Shown one piece after another: positions 6,668-13,736 of a stretch of 15,098 nt of DNA. This DNA is from Chloroflexota bacterium (GTDB lineage: Bacteria > Chloroflexota > Anaerolineae > Caldilineales > Caldilineaceae). The position numbers and the translations under genes were made by a program. Location of the stretch: NCBI GenBank assembly GCA_003577005.1, contig QEUW01000174.1, forward strand, positions 1 to 15,098. The letters run 5' to 3'. Below the pieces are notes generated by a model. It did not search any database, was not told the DNA's origin, and saw nothing but the letters and a program-made list of their open reading frames with translations. Position 1 is the stretch's first letter. Each line of letters begins with the position of its first letter.

Positions 6668-6734
6668 AACGCGTAATGCGTAATACGTCACGCGTTGTGG
6701 GTTACCAATTACGCATTAAGCATTAAGCATTACG
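6668..6734. repeat. TAATGCGTAAT / GCATTAA repeat array with inverted symmetry
   Basis: TAATGCGTAAT (6674-6684) is the exact reverse complement of ATTACGCATTA (6708-6718). The right side continues as three 7-bp units GCATTAA, GCATTAA, GCATTAC (6713-6733). The array fills the gap between the decarboxylase beta-like stop and the cyclase start and runs into the coding end of the former: codons Arg-Asn-Ala and the TAA stop at 6723 are repeat sequence. Confidence 0.8.
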
Positions 6735-7304
6735 TTTCTGTTTCTCGCGAATAAAACGTTCAAAACGAAACGCATTCTCCGGCAATTTCAGATCCATGCC
6801 ATAGTGGTCGGGCCCCGTGGCTTCGACCTTGGCGACGATGACGCTGAGGTCACGGCGGTCGAAGGCGTCGGCGGCAGCTTCCAGAAAATCATAGAGGGTG
6901 CTCACCTCGGCCACATGGGGAACGCCGGCCCCGCGCGCAATCGCAGCCAGGTTTGTGAGTCCCGACGCCGTGTGCGAGACAAAGCCACCGGTGGAAAGCA
7001 GGCTGCCGTTGTCGAAGACGATATGGATCAGGTTGGCCGGGCGATAGCGGGCAATAGTGGTAAAGGTGCCCAGGTTCATGAGCACCGAGCCGTCGCCGTC
7101 GAGCACGATGACGCGCTCGTGGGGCAAACTGAGCGCCAGACCCAGCCCAATCGATGAAGCGAGACCCATGGCATGTTGCAGGTAAAAGAAGTTCTCACAA
7201 TGACCCAGGTCGTACAACTCCTGTGCGCACGCTCCCATGATGGTGACGACCGGAGAGCCCTCGAATTCGGGATAGAGCGCTTTGATACATTCGGCGCGTT
7301 TCAT
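6723..7304 (-). CDS. ThDP-dependent decarboxylase, beta (C-terminal) subunit, sulfopyruvate/phosphonopyruvate decarboxylase-like
   Basis: The 193-residue subunit carrying the thiamine-diphosphate pyrophosphate/Mg-binding domain. G70-D71-G72 in VLDGDGSVLMNLGT and the partner N99 in IVFDNGS form the GDG-(x~26)-N motif, and LQHAMGLASSIGLGLAL (42-58) is the usual preceding segment. Together with the upstream subunit it should rebuild one split ThDP decarboxylase, as in ComDE sulfopyruvate decarboxylase. Related single-chain enzymes are phosphonopyruvate decarboxylases. The start overlaps the alpha subunit stop as ATGA (7301-7304), implying coupled translation. The C-terminal Arg-Asn-Ala and the stop are encoded by an intergenic repeat array, so the original end may have been replaced. 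No coenzyme M or phosphonate biosynthesis genes lie nearby, so the 2-oxoacid substrate is unknown. Confidence 0.85.
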   Translation of the reverse strand: MKRAECIKALYPEFEGSPVVTIMGACAQELYDLGHCENFFYLQHAMGLASSIGLGLALSLPHERVIVLDGDGSVLMNLGTFTTIARYRPANLIHIVFDNGSLLSTGGFVSHTASGLTNLAAIARGAGVPHVAEVSTLYDFLEAAADAFDRRDLSVIVAKVEATGPDHYGMDLKLPENAFRFERFIREKQKRNA

Positions 7305-7816
7305 ACCTCTCCCTCCATCAGATCCCGTGTCAACAGGAGCGCCACCGGCATGAGCGAACTGCGTGAGAAGGTGTAGGCTTCCTGGATCTGCTTGCCGATC
7401 CGGGCCGGGTCACGGGCATAGTCAAAGGGGATGCCCAGCCCGCGCAACACCGGCTCAGTGACGATCCCGCCCTGCGTGTGCCAGGGGTAGGGTTCGCCCA
7501 TGTGCCCGCGGTGGGCGATCAACATGCAAAGCGGCACACGATAGAGCATCGCCAGCGAGACAATCCCGTTGATCGAACCGAGAAAGCCGTGGTTTTGCAG
7601 GAGCAGCAAGTTGGGGTTGCCGGCAAAATAGGCCCCCGCGGCGATGCCGACCGCCTCCTCCTCCTTCGCCACCTCGATCAGACACATCTCCGGGTCGTCT
7701 TCGGCCATCTGGAGCAGATAGACCAGCCAGGTCTCCGGCAGCGCCGTGATAAAGCGGATGCCGGCCTCCTTGATGCCGCGGTAGAGCGCCTTTGAGTTTT
7801 CACGCGAAACGGTCAT
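7301..7816 (-). CDS. ThDP-dependent decarboxylase, alpha (N-terminal) subunit, sulfopyruvate decarboxylase-like
   Basis: The 171-residue subunit with the ThDP pyrimidine-binding domain. The activating glutamate lies in VAKEEEAVGIAAGAYFAG (E52-E54), followed by LLQNHGFLGSINGIVSLAMLYRVP, the usual 'QN.G..N..N...SL' pattern of ComD and phosphonopyruvate decarboxylase N-terminal domains. The ATG at 7816 has GAGGAG about ten bases upstream (revcomp of 7827-7832), a rather long spacing. It overlaps the beta subunit gene by four bases. The separate alpha and beta genes are the archaeal-like arrangement, whereas most bacterial homologues are fused. The cyclase and DDAH genes follow. A 15-bp dyad at 7862-7876 stands 46 bp before the start and may regulate the set. 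Confidence 0.85.
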   Translation of the reverse strand: MTVSRENSKALYRGIKEAGIRFITALPETWLVYLLQMAEDDPEMCLIEVAKEEEAVGIAAGAYFAGNPNLLLLQNHGFLGSINGIVSLAMLYRVPLCMLIAHRGHMGEPYPWHTQGGIVTEPVLRGLGIPFDYARDPARIGKQIQEAYTFSRSSLMPVALLLTRDLMEGEV

Positions 7817-7861
7817 GGTTGGCGAATCTCCTCTCTGCCAGTTTGACCTGACGCTTTGCCA

Positions 7862-7876
7862 GTCACGATACGTGAC
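7862..7876. promoter_or_regulatory. 15-bp dyad GTCACG-ATA-CGTGAC, candidate operator
   Basis: A perfect 6-bp inverted repeat with 3-bp centre in the 92-bp gap between the cysteine-cluster gene and the decarboxylase alpha subunit. It is too short and lacks a T-run for a terminator, so a transcription-factor site controlling the decarboxylase-cyclase-DDAH genes is the better guess. I find no clear -35/-10 beside it. Confidence 0.4.
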
Positions 7877-7908
7877 CTAAAATGAGAGCAGGAAAAGCAT
7901 GAAACGTC

Positions 7909-8892
7909 CTACTGCCAGACGGCAAGCAAGTGCAGAAGCTGCGAGTGCAAGCGGTGTCCCAAATCAAAATCTTGCGCCTGGGCGTGGCGTTGCACCAGCT
8001 CATGGAGCTGTCGCCGCGCCGTCGCCGGCCGGTTTTCCACGATCCAGGAAAGCGTCGCCAGGTCTTCCCACAGCTGCTGTTTCGCCAACAGATCGCCAGC
8101 CGAGCCCGCCCGATCATCATCCAGCTCGACCATCGCGGCTACGATGAAGTCAGTAACTTCATCCTCTAACAGAAAAAGATTGGGCGTCGCCTCTGGCGGT
8201 TCAACAGCAAGGCTTGCAATAGGATAGCACTGCATGAACGGATCGACAAAGATGGCGGCCAGCGCCCGATGGATCGTGTTGCTAAAGTCAACCGGGTCCT
8301 CAAGCCGGACGCTTAGCTGTTCGTTGGCGACCCCCTCGTAGCGGCGCAAGGGTTGCGGCAGCCGCTCCTCGACGATGCTGGCCAGGGCGGCTGTCAGCAT
8401 ACGATAGCTTTCACCCACATCTGCACCCTTTGCCAGTGGCTTGCTGCCCAGGCAGTAGAACGACCAGCACTTGACCGTCCGCCAACGCTCCGGCCAGGAA
8501 CAGCGCGGGGGTTCACTTCCGCTGGTTAGATAGATGCACGTCCGGCGCCCGGCGTCGAGCCATGCGGGGAGAACAGGTGGCGTTTCGCCCAACAGGGCAA
8601 GGGCAAGCAGATCAAACGTGCGCACATCCGAGGCATCCACCACACAACATTGCCCGCCGCAAGCAGAACAATAGGGAAAGTGCTCCCACAGAACCCGGTT
8701 GTAGGTTTGAAAGAGATCTGCAAGTTGGTGGACAAACGTTTGTGCGCCTGTGTAGGTCCAAGCGAGGTCATAGACGGCTACGGGGATGGTCGAGCCATCC
8801 ACTCGCCAGCGTTCGATAGCCGTACGGCAGAAGGGCCAGTGCGCCTGGTGTTGGCGGTAGCGGGCCTGCTCAGGATGGGCGGTCAGTTCCAT
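7909..8892 (-). CDS. Cysteine-cluster protein of unknown function (YkgJ-like metal-binding motif)
   Basis: A 327-residue protein I cannot name. Eight cysteines lie in one third of the chain: C75-x2-C78-GGQ-C82-C83, then C119, C131, C142 and C147 (YCSACGGQCCVVD, RRTCIY, PPRCSW, VKCWSFYC). The C-x2-C-x3-CC opening resembles YkgJ-type putative zinc/iron-chelating clusters, and all cysteines may build one metal or Fe-S site. The remainder (about 160-327) is alpha-helical and acidic, without membrane segments or signal peptide. GGAGAA stands just before the ATG at 8892. The start overlaps the sirtuin gene end by 23 bp, so the two are translationally coupled. The context suggests a link to NAD-dependent deacylation or central metabolism, but no function should be inferred. 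Confidence 0.65.
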   Translation of the reverse strand: MELTAHPEQARYRQHQAHWPFCRTAIERWRVDGSTIPVAVYDLAWTYTGAQTFVHQLADLFQTYNRVLWEHFPYCSACGGQCCVVDASDVRTFDLLALALLGETPPVLPAWLDAGRRTCIYLTSGSEPPRCSWPERWRTVKCWSFYCLGSKPLAKGADVGESYRMLTAALASIVEERLPQPLRRYEGVANEQLSVRLEDPVDFSNTIHRALAAIFVDPFMQCYPIASLAVEPPEATPNLFLLEDEVTDFIVAAMVELDDDRAGSAGDLLAKQQLWEDLATLSWIVENRPATARRQLHELVQRHAQAQDFDLGHRLHSQLLHLLAVWQ

Positions 8893-9637
8893 TGTTCTCC
8901 TTCATGGCGGCCACCAGACGCGGCAATATCTCGCCCCCGGCGCCCTGGAGAAAGAGATCGGCGATCTCGGCGATCGCACCGGCTTCGGGGTTGACATCGA
9001 TGACCTGTGCGCCAGCCGACTGCGCCACCAGCGGCAACTCAGCCGCCGGATAGACCACACCGCTCGTGCCCACGACCAACAGGACGTCACATGTTTCTGC
9101 CGATCTGCGTGCCTCCGCCAGCACATCCTGTGGCAAGAGTTCGCCAAACCAGACCACATCGGGCCGGACGAGCCCGCCGCACCAGCGGCAGGCCGGTGGA
9201 GTATCCTGGCTGCGTTCAACCGGCTGCAGCAGATGCTCCATGCCACAGTCGTTGCAGCGAAAGCGAGTAATGGTGCCGTGGAGGTGGCGTACGTTCTGGC
9301 TGCCGGCGCGCTCGTGCAGGTCATCGATGTTCTGCGTAAAGAGCACAAAGCGTGGCACCAGCCGCTCGATCTGCGCCAGCGCCATGTGGCCGGGGTTAGG
9401 CTGAACCTGGCCCACCGTCTCCAACCGCTCCATATACCAGCGCCAGACCAGCCCTGGGTCTTCGGCGAATCCTTCTTGCGAGGCCAGTTGCCGGGGATCA
9501 AAATGCGACCACAGCCCTGTCTGCGCATCCCGGAAGGTCGCCACACCCGATTCGGCGCTCACCCCGGCGCCCGTCAGACAGACGACAAAATCTGCCTGGC
9601 GGAGAAGCTGCGCCGCTCGCTGAATCTCACCCCCCAT
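8870..9637 (-). CDS. cobB: NAD-dependent protein deacylase, class III sirtuin (CobB-like)
   Basis: Sirtuin removing acyl groups from lysines with NAD+. The NAD site GAGVSAESGVATFRD (23-37), TQNIDDLHERAG (101-112) and catalytic H120 in VRHLHGT are intact. The zinc site is C128-x2-C131 and C150-x2-C153. Y68 and R71 in WRWYMERLE form the Y-x2-R pair that marks class III sirtuins preferring succinyl or malonyl lysine, so desuccinylase/demalonylase activity is predicted. The frame is open to 9685, but the extra N-terminal codons are encoded by an intergenic CT-rich repeat, so the ATG at 9637 (255 residues) is preferred; no good Shine-Dalgarno is present because the repeat occupies its place. It follows the phosphoglycerate mutase gene by 37 bp and overlaps the cysteine-cluster gene. 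Confidence 0.92.
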   Translation of the reverse strand: MGGEIQRAAQLLRQADFVVCLTGAGVSAESGVATFRDAQTGLWSHFDPRQLASQEGFAEDPGLVWRWYMERLETVGQVQPNPGHMALAQIERLVPRFVLFTQNIDDLHERAGSQNVRHLHGTITRFRCNDCGMEHLLQPVERSQDTPPACRWCGGLVRPDVVWFGELLPQDVLAEARRSAETCDVLLVVGTSGVVYPAAELPLVAQSAGAQVIDVNPEAGAIAEIADLFLQGAGGEILPRLVAAMKENNGTDRPS

Positions 9638-9641
9638 CCCC

Positions 9642-9665
9642 CAATCTCTCAATCTCTCAATCCCC
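9642..9665. repeat. 8-bp tandem array CAATCTCT
   Basis: CAATCTCT (9642-9649), CAATCTCT (9650-9657), CAATCCCC (9658-9665). It fills the 37-bp gap between the phosphoglycerate mutase stop and the sirtuin start, where the sirtuin ribosome-binding site would be expected. Copy-number change here would alter the sirtuin leader or its N-terminal extension. Confidence 0.7.
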
Positions 9666-9674
9666 CCATTCCCC

Positions 9675-10904
9675 TCACGCCCCAAACCGCTTCAATCGCC
9701 CAGCATGAGCCATCGCCTGCGGCATCAGGTTTGTGGCGTGGAAGACGCCCAGATGCCCTCCGGCGCAGACTCGTTCGCCAAAGTGCTGGACACTGTCGGG
9801 CATTGCGCGCGGGCTCCAGAGCAGTGTGGGCACCGGGTGCCAACTGTGGCTGCGCAGCTTGGAAGGAGTACTGTGGTCGCCGGTAACGATCACGCAGCCA
9901 GGGTTGAGCGCCAGGATGCGTGGCATCACGGCATCGACTGCCTCGATCTCGTGCGCTTTGGCGTCAAAATTGCCATCCTCACCGTAGCTATCGGTCTTTT
10001 TGACGTGGACAAAGAAGAAATCGTACTCGTTCCAGACCCGTTCCAGCGCATCAACCTCATGGTGTGGCCGGTCGCCCTCGAATTCAACCACATCCATGCC
10101 CACCAGCCGGGAGACCCCCTTGTACATGGGATAGACGGCGATGGCCGCGGCCTTCAGGCCGTAGATCTCGCCAAAGTTGGGCAAGCCAGGGTCTTTGGCC
10201 AGACCGCGCAGGTTGAGCGAATTGGCCCTGGGTTCATCCTTGAGCGTCTCGCGAGCAAGCGCCACCCAGCGGTTGACCAACTCGGCTGTCTGCCTGCCCT
10301 CCGGCGTGCCGCTGGTGTCCTCTACAAGGAGCGGGGGTTGGCCGGTGGCGCCGGGGTCGGTTTCCGTCAACTCGCCGCCCAGCCCCTCCCCGCGCAGAAC
10401 AAAGACAAAGCGATAATCCTGCACTGGTTCGATAGAGATTTGGTAGCCGGGCAGGGCATCCGCCGTAGCAGCGCGCAGCTTCTGCACCAGGCGGGCGCCT
10501 TCCTCGCTGCTGATACGCCCGGCGCGGCGGTCGATGATGGTGCCGTCCGGTGCGGCAGTCGCAAAGTTGCCGCGGGCAGCCAGGTCCTCTTTGTCCAACG
10601 CAAAGCCAATGCCCATCGCTTCCAATACCCCGCGGCCGATTTCGAATTTGAGCGGGTCGTAGCTAAAGAGGCTCAGGTGAGCAGGGCCGCTGCCGGGTTC
10701 GATACCGGCGCGCACCGGCACGCTGAGACCGCACATCCCTTCGGCGGCCATCCGGTCCAAATTGGGTGTGTTCGCCGCCTCCAGTTCGGTGGGGCCACCC
10801 GCTTGCATAGGCAACCCGCCCAGACCATCCAGGACGAGCAGGACGATCTTGTCACCAGGCTGGTGATACTGGCGCATGAGATCGTGCTCGGAAAAGACCA
10901 TCAT
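9675..10904 (-). CDS. apgM: 2,3-bisphosphoglycerate-independent phosphoglycerate mutase, archaeal type
   Basis: Glycolytic/gluconeogenic enzyme interconverting 3- and 2-phosphoglycerate, of the alkaline-phosphatase superfamily and the short archaeal (ApgM) form of about 400 residues. Metal ligand D26 in VLLVLDGLGG, phosphorylated nucleophile S72 in GIEPGSGPAHLSLFSYDP, and the C-terminal metal cluster in VTGDHSTPSK and SHSWHPVP are all present, as is HVKKTDSYGEDGN. AGGAGA precedes two adjacent ATGs (10904, 10901); the first is annotated, giving 409 residues. The open frame upstream to 11000 lies in repeat-rich leader sequence and is not used. It begins the minus-strand cluster and probably co-transcribes the sirtuin 37 bp downstream. 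Chloroflexota commonly carry this archaeal type. Confidence 0.94.
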   Translation of the reverse strand: MMVFSEHDLMRQYHQPGDKIVLLVLDGLGGLPMQAGGPTELEAANTPNLDRMAAEGMCGLSVPVRAGIEPGSGPAHLSLFSYDPLKFEIGRGVLEAMGIGFALDKEDLAARGNFATAAPDGTIIDRRAGRISSEEGARLVQKLRAATADALPGYQISIEPVQDYRFVFVLRGEGLGGELTETDPGATGQPPLLVEDTSGTPEGRQTAELVNRWVALARETLKDEPRANSLNLRGLAKDPGLPNFGEIYGLKAAAIAVYPMYKGVSRLVGMDVVEFEGDRPHHEVDALERVWNEYDFFFVHVKKTDSYGEDGNFDAKAHEIEAVDAVMPRILALNPGCVIVTGDHSTPSKLRSHSWHPVPTLLWSPRAMPDSVQHFGERVCAGGHLGVFHATNLMPQAMAHAGRLKRFGA

Positions 10905-10945
10905 GTCGTTTCTCCTGTTCCGATTGGTAGTACACAGACGGGCGC

Positions 10946-11024
10946 AAAATCTGCGTGATCTGCGTATATCCTTTATCCAATTCGGAGAGCATTTAACCAC
11001 AAAAGGGCAAAGATGCGAAGAAAA
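10946..11024. repeat. Two degenerate repeat patches (ATCTGCGTG and ACCACAAAAGGGCAAAG types)
   Basis: ATCTGCGTG-ATCTGCGTA (10949-10966) is a 9-bp tandem pair. Downstream, TTAACCACAAAAGGGCAAAG (10993-11012) and the following ATGCGAAGAAAATT form an A-rich patch of a kind often found dispersed between genes. They lie in the 238-bp leader of the phosphoglycerate mutase gene (10905-11142). I see no gene there and only weak promoter-like sequence (TAAAAT around 11045 on the minus strand). Confidence 0.5.
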
Positions 11025-11142
11025 TTGCCGGCTGCTCGGACTTCATTTTACACCATTAGTTGAGCAAAGGCCACGCATGTCTACCTGTTTCCCTGTGTAC
11101 TATCTACCCAATAGACGATCTTTCATACAGCTAATGGTATTA

Positions 11143-11180
11143 CAAAAAACAGCCGGGCCAGCATTTGCCGGCCCGGCTGT
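11143..11180 (-). terminator. Rho-independent terminator of the sugar ABC ATPase gene
   Basis: Read on the minus strand, an 11-bp perfect GC-rich stem (ACAGCCGGGCC at 11149-11159 pairs with 11170-11180) with a 10-base loop is followed directly by six T. It starts 25 bases after the ugpC-like stop at 11206. The opposite strand has no T-run, so it acts in one direction. Confidence 0.93.
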
Positions 11181-11205
11181 CTATGATTTGAGGACGCGGC
11201 TACTC

Positions 11206-12312
<1,107 letters not shown>

Positions 12313-12365
12313 ATGCTTTTTTCTCCTTAGGTCAATCGGGAAAACACGAAAGGAAATAAAGTTAG

Positions 12366-12376
12366 ACCCAGTGGGT
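12366..12376. promoter_or_regulatory. Palindrome ACCCA-G-TGGGT in the ugpC leader, candidate operator
   Basis: A perfect 5-bp dyad around one central base, 15 bp downstream of the -10 (reading the minus strand), in the untranslated leader. The position fits a repressor site such as that of a LacI/GntR-type sugar regulator, but the palindrome is short. Confidence 0.35.
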
Positions 12377-12390
12377 AAAACCTGGTGCGC

Positions 12391-12419
12391 ATTATACCAT
12401 GCATTTTCTACGGATGCAA
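12391..12419 (-). promoter_or_regulatory. Extended -10 promoter of the ugpC-like gene
   Basis: On the minus strand TTGCAT (12419-12414), 17 bases, then TATAAT (12396-12391) preceded by TGG, giving an extended -10. It stands about 80 bases before the start codon and implies an untranslated leader of roughly 70 bases. Confidence 0.8.
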
Positions 12420-12532
12420 CTGGCAAAAAAGGGCGCAAGGCGTGACTTCTTGGGAAACGAAGCTTCTGTTCAAAGCCTTGCTTCCCATAGTACAAACTGT
12501 CCAGATGACCAGGGTGCCCCTCACCAAGTGAC

Positions 12533-12563
12533 TTGTCACGGGCGTCGAGAAGTATGGTATGAT
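12533..12563 (+). promoter_or_regulatory. Candidate extended -10 promoter for the leader RNA and secreted protein gene
   Basis: TATGAT (12558-12563) preceded by TGG makes an extended -10. TTGTCA (12533-12538) is a 5/6 -35 at a long 19-base spacing, and sits in the hairpin GTGACTTGTCAC (12528-12539). Transcription would begin near 12570, directly at the first stem of the structured leader. It is divergent from the ugpC promoter. Confidence 0.55.
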
Positions 12564-12572
12564 CTGTTTGTC

Positions 12573-12716
12573 GGCTTTGATTTACGTCTCAGCACCAAAG
12601 CCAGGAGTGCGAGCCCAGTAAGAGTGAGCGTATCCCAGGCAGATTGACGACGATAGATTAGCTTTTTGACCAACAAGAAACTCCTGGCAGACGTAAAGGG
12701 CCAGGAGTTTTTGTTT
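12573..12716 (+). promoter_or_regulatory. Structured 5' leader with alternative stems (riboswitch/attenuator-like) or small RNA
   Basis: Three pairings compete. P1: GGCTTTG (12573-12579) with CAAAGCC (12596-12602). Antiterminator: GCCAGGAGT (12600-12608) with ACTCCTGGC (12680-12688), 9 bp exact. Terminator: AAACTCCTGGC (12678-12688) with GCCAGGAGTTT (12700-12710). GCCAGGAGT is present twice, exactly 100 bases apart, and both copies are complementary to the same central segment. The antiterminator also overlaps P1 by three bases. Only the plus-strand secreted protein gene lies downstream. I do not recognise a known riboswitch class. Without regulation, the same region would be a terminated RNA of about 145 nt. 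Confidence 0.6.
12678..12716 (+). terminator. Intrinsic terminator inside the leader
   Basis: Perfect 11-bp stem (12678-12688 with 12700-12710), 11-base loop, followed by TTTTT-G-TTT. It lies 65 bases before the start codon of the secreted protein gene, with no plus-strand gene upstream to terminate. It must therefore act on transcripts initiated at the nearby promoter, as an attenuator or as the end of a small RNA. Confidence 0.8.
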
Positions 12717-12780
12717 GCCGACACCGACGAAGTAGAGGTATGGCTACTGGCCAGAGGAGATCGTTCCAAAGGAGACGATC

Positions 12781-13650
12781 ATGAAAACAAGAATTGGAAG
12801 AATGTCTCCCATAGTGGCATTGGCGTTGCTCGGATTCTTTCTAGTGTTCTCGCTTGTCAGCAACGCTGCCACTTTGTCAGACGATACACCGTTTGGCGGT
12901 TCGACGCTAGACAACGTACCTGCGACCTGTCGTGAGCATTTGCCTGATATTGTGTTTTTGGGGGCAGGCCCCGGCCCATTCGAGCTGCCAGAGGGTTACG
13001 AGACATTCATTGTCAAACGGCTGCCGTTTACCTTTGTGCTCGAAACGGGCGAATCAAGCGACACCGGTGAGGTTGTCTATGTGGCGGACGAACGGGAACG
13101 AGTGTGGGCTTGTGCAGGTAAGTGTGATCTACCGGCCGTCTATCACGCTGCATTCGAAGTCGGCACATTTCAGGCGGGCACCATCATCACGCTGGTTGTC
13201 ATCGATGATGATGTGGATGAGCGAGTCAATTGGTGGGCAGCAGATGATCCGACGCAGCCCTATGCCTTTGTCGAAGAACAAGGGATGGTGCAGTATCTGA
13301 CCTTTGAGGCGCCGTTTGCCGCTACCTGGTACTATTACGCCGCTGACTCTATCGGCATTGCCGCCACCTGCGTTGTCCCTGTGACACCCACGCCGCCGCC
13401 AACAGCGACTCATACCCCGACGGCAACGCCAACCGATACGCCGCCGCCGACGGCAACAGCGACTCATACTCCGACTCCGACGGAGACACCAACGGAGACG
13501 CCAACCGATACACCGCCGCCGACGCCAATCACCCCGACGGAAACGGAGTCGCCACTGCTGCCCACCCAAGAGCCAACGTCGCTCGACCCGACCGAGGAGC
13601 CTGCGCTACCGGCCAACAGCGTCCTCTATCTGCCGCTGGTGGCAAGGTAG
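12781..13650 (+). CDS. Secreted Thr/Pro-rich protein with C-terminal LYLPLVAR motif
   Basis: Exported protein of 289 residues without a recognised catalytic domain. Residues 1-30 form a signal peptide: basic MKTRIGR, then a hydrophobic core IVALALLGFFLVFSLV, with a likely cut after SNA or NAA. A globular beta-rich domain follows (about 35-198) with four cysteines (C50, C111, C115, C197) and an acidic IDDDVDE patch. A Thr/Pro linker (about 200-275) is built from DNA repeats. The last residues, SVLYLPLVAR, match a C-terminal pattern I associate with exported Chloroflexota proteins, possibly a sorting or surface-attachment signal. AAGGAG six bases before the ATG fixes the start. It stands alone, behind the structured leader. 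Function unknown; an adhesion or cell-surface role is a guess. Confidence 0.88.
   Translation: MKTRIGRMSPIVALALLGFFLVFSLVSNAATLSDDTPFGGSTLDNVPATCREHLPDIVFLGAGPGPFELPEGYETFIVKRLPFTFVLETGESSDTGEVVYVADERERVWACAGKCDLPAVYHAAFEVGTFQAGTIITLVVIDDDVDERVNWWAADDPTQPYAFVEEQGMVQYLTFEAPFAATWYYYAADSIGIAATCVVPVTPTPPPTATHTPTATPTDTPPPTATATHTPTPTETPTETPTDTPPPTPITPTETESPLLPTQEPTSLDPTEEPALPANSVLYLPLVAR
13390..13525 (+). repeat. In-frame repeats coding the Thr/Pro linker
   Basis: AACAGCGACTCATA occurs at 13401 and 13455 (54 bp apart), and GCCAACCGATAC at 13428 and 13500 (72 bp apart), with CCGCCGCC blocks between. Both distances are multiples of three, so linker length can change by recombination without breaking the frame. 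Confidence 0.75.
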
Positions 13651-13736
13651 CAAAACGATCACAGCCGCCGGTATTTGTCGTGGGCGTCTGTTTTAGACAC
13701 ACCGCCGTTTGCTCGTTCCGTTCTTCTGCCGCTGCG

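Noticed and set aside
9705..10958. Long plus-strand open frame of 417 codons opposite the phosphoglycerate mutase gene
   Set aside because: It mirrors a well-supported minus-strand gene in GC-rich DNA and has no family resemblance.
11052..11138. 8-bp inverted repeat ACCATTAG/CTAATGGT spaced by 71 bp
   Set aside because: Short and widely spaced; expected by chance in a window of this size.
12536..12769. Minus-strand frame of 77 codons containing TLTLTGLALLALVLRRKS, resembling a C-terminal membrane anchor
   Set aside because: It lies antisense to the structured leader, has no preceding secreted domain, no convincing ribosome-binding site and low-complexity flanks; the hydrophobic run is likely fortuitous.
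12781..13650. Minus-strand Arg-rich frame opposite the Thr/Pro linker (13129-13569)
   Set aside because: It is the antisense shadow of the Pro/Thr repeat DNA and shows no start context.
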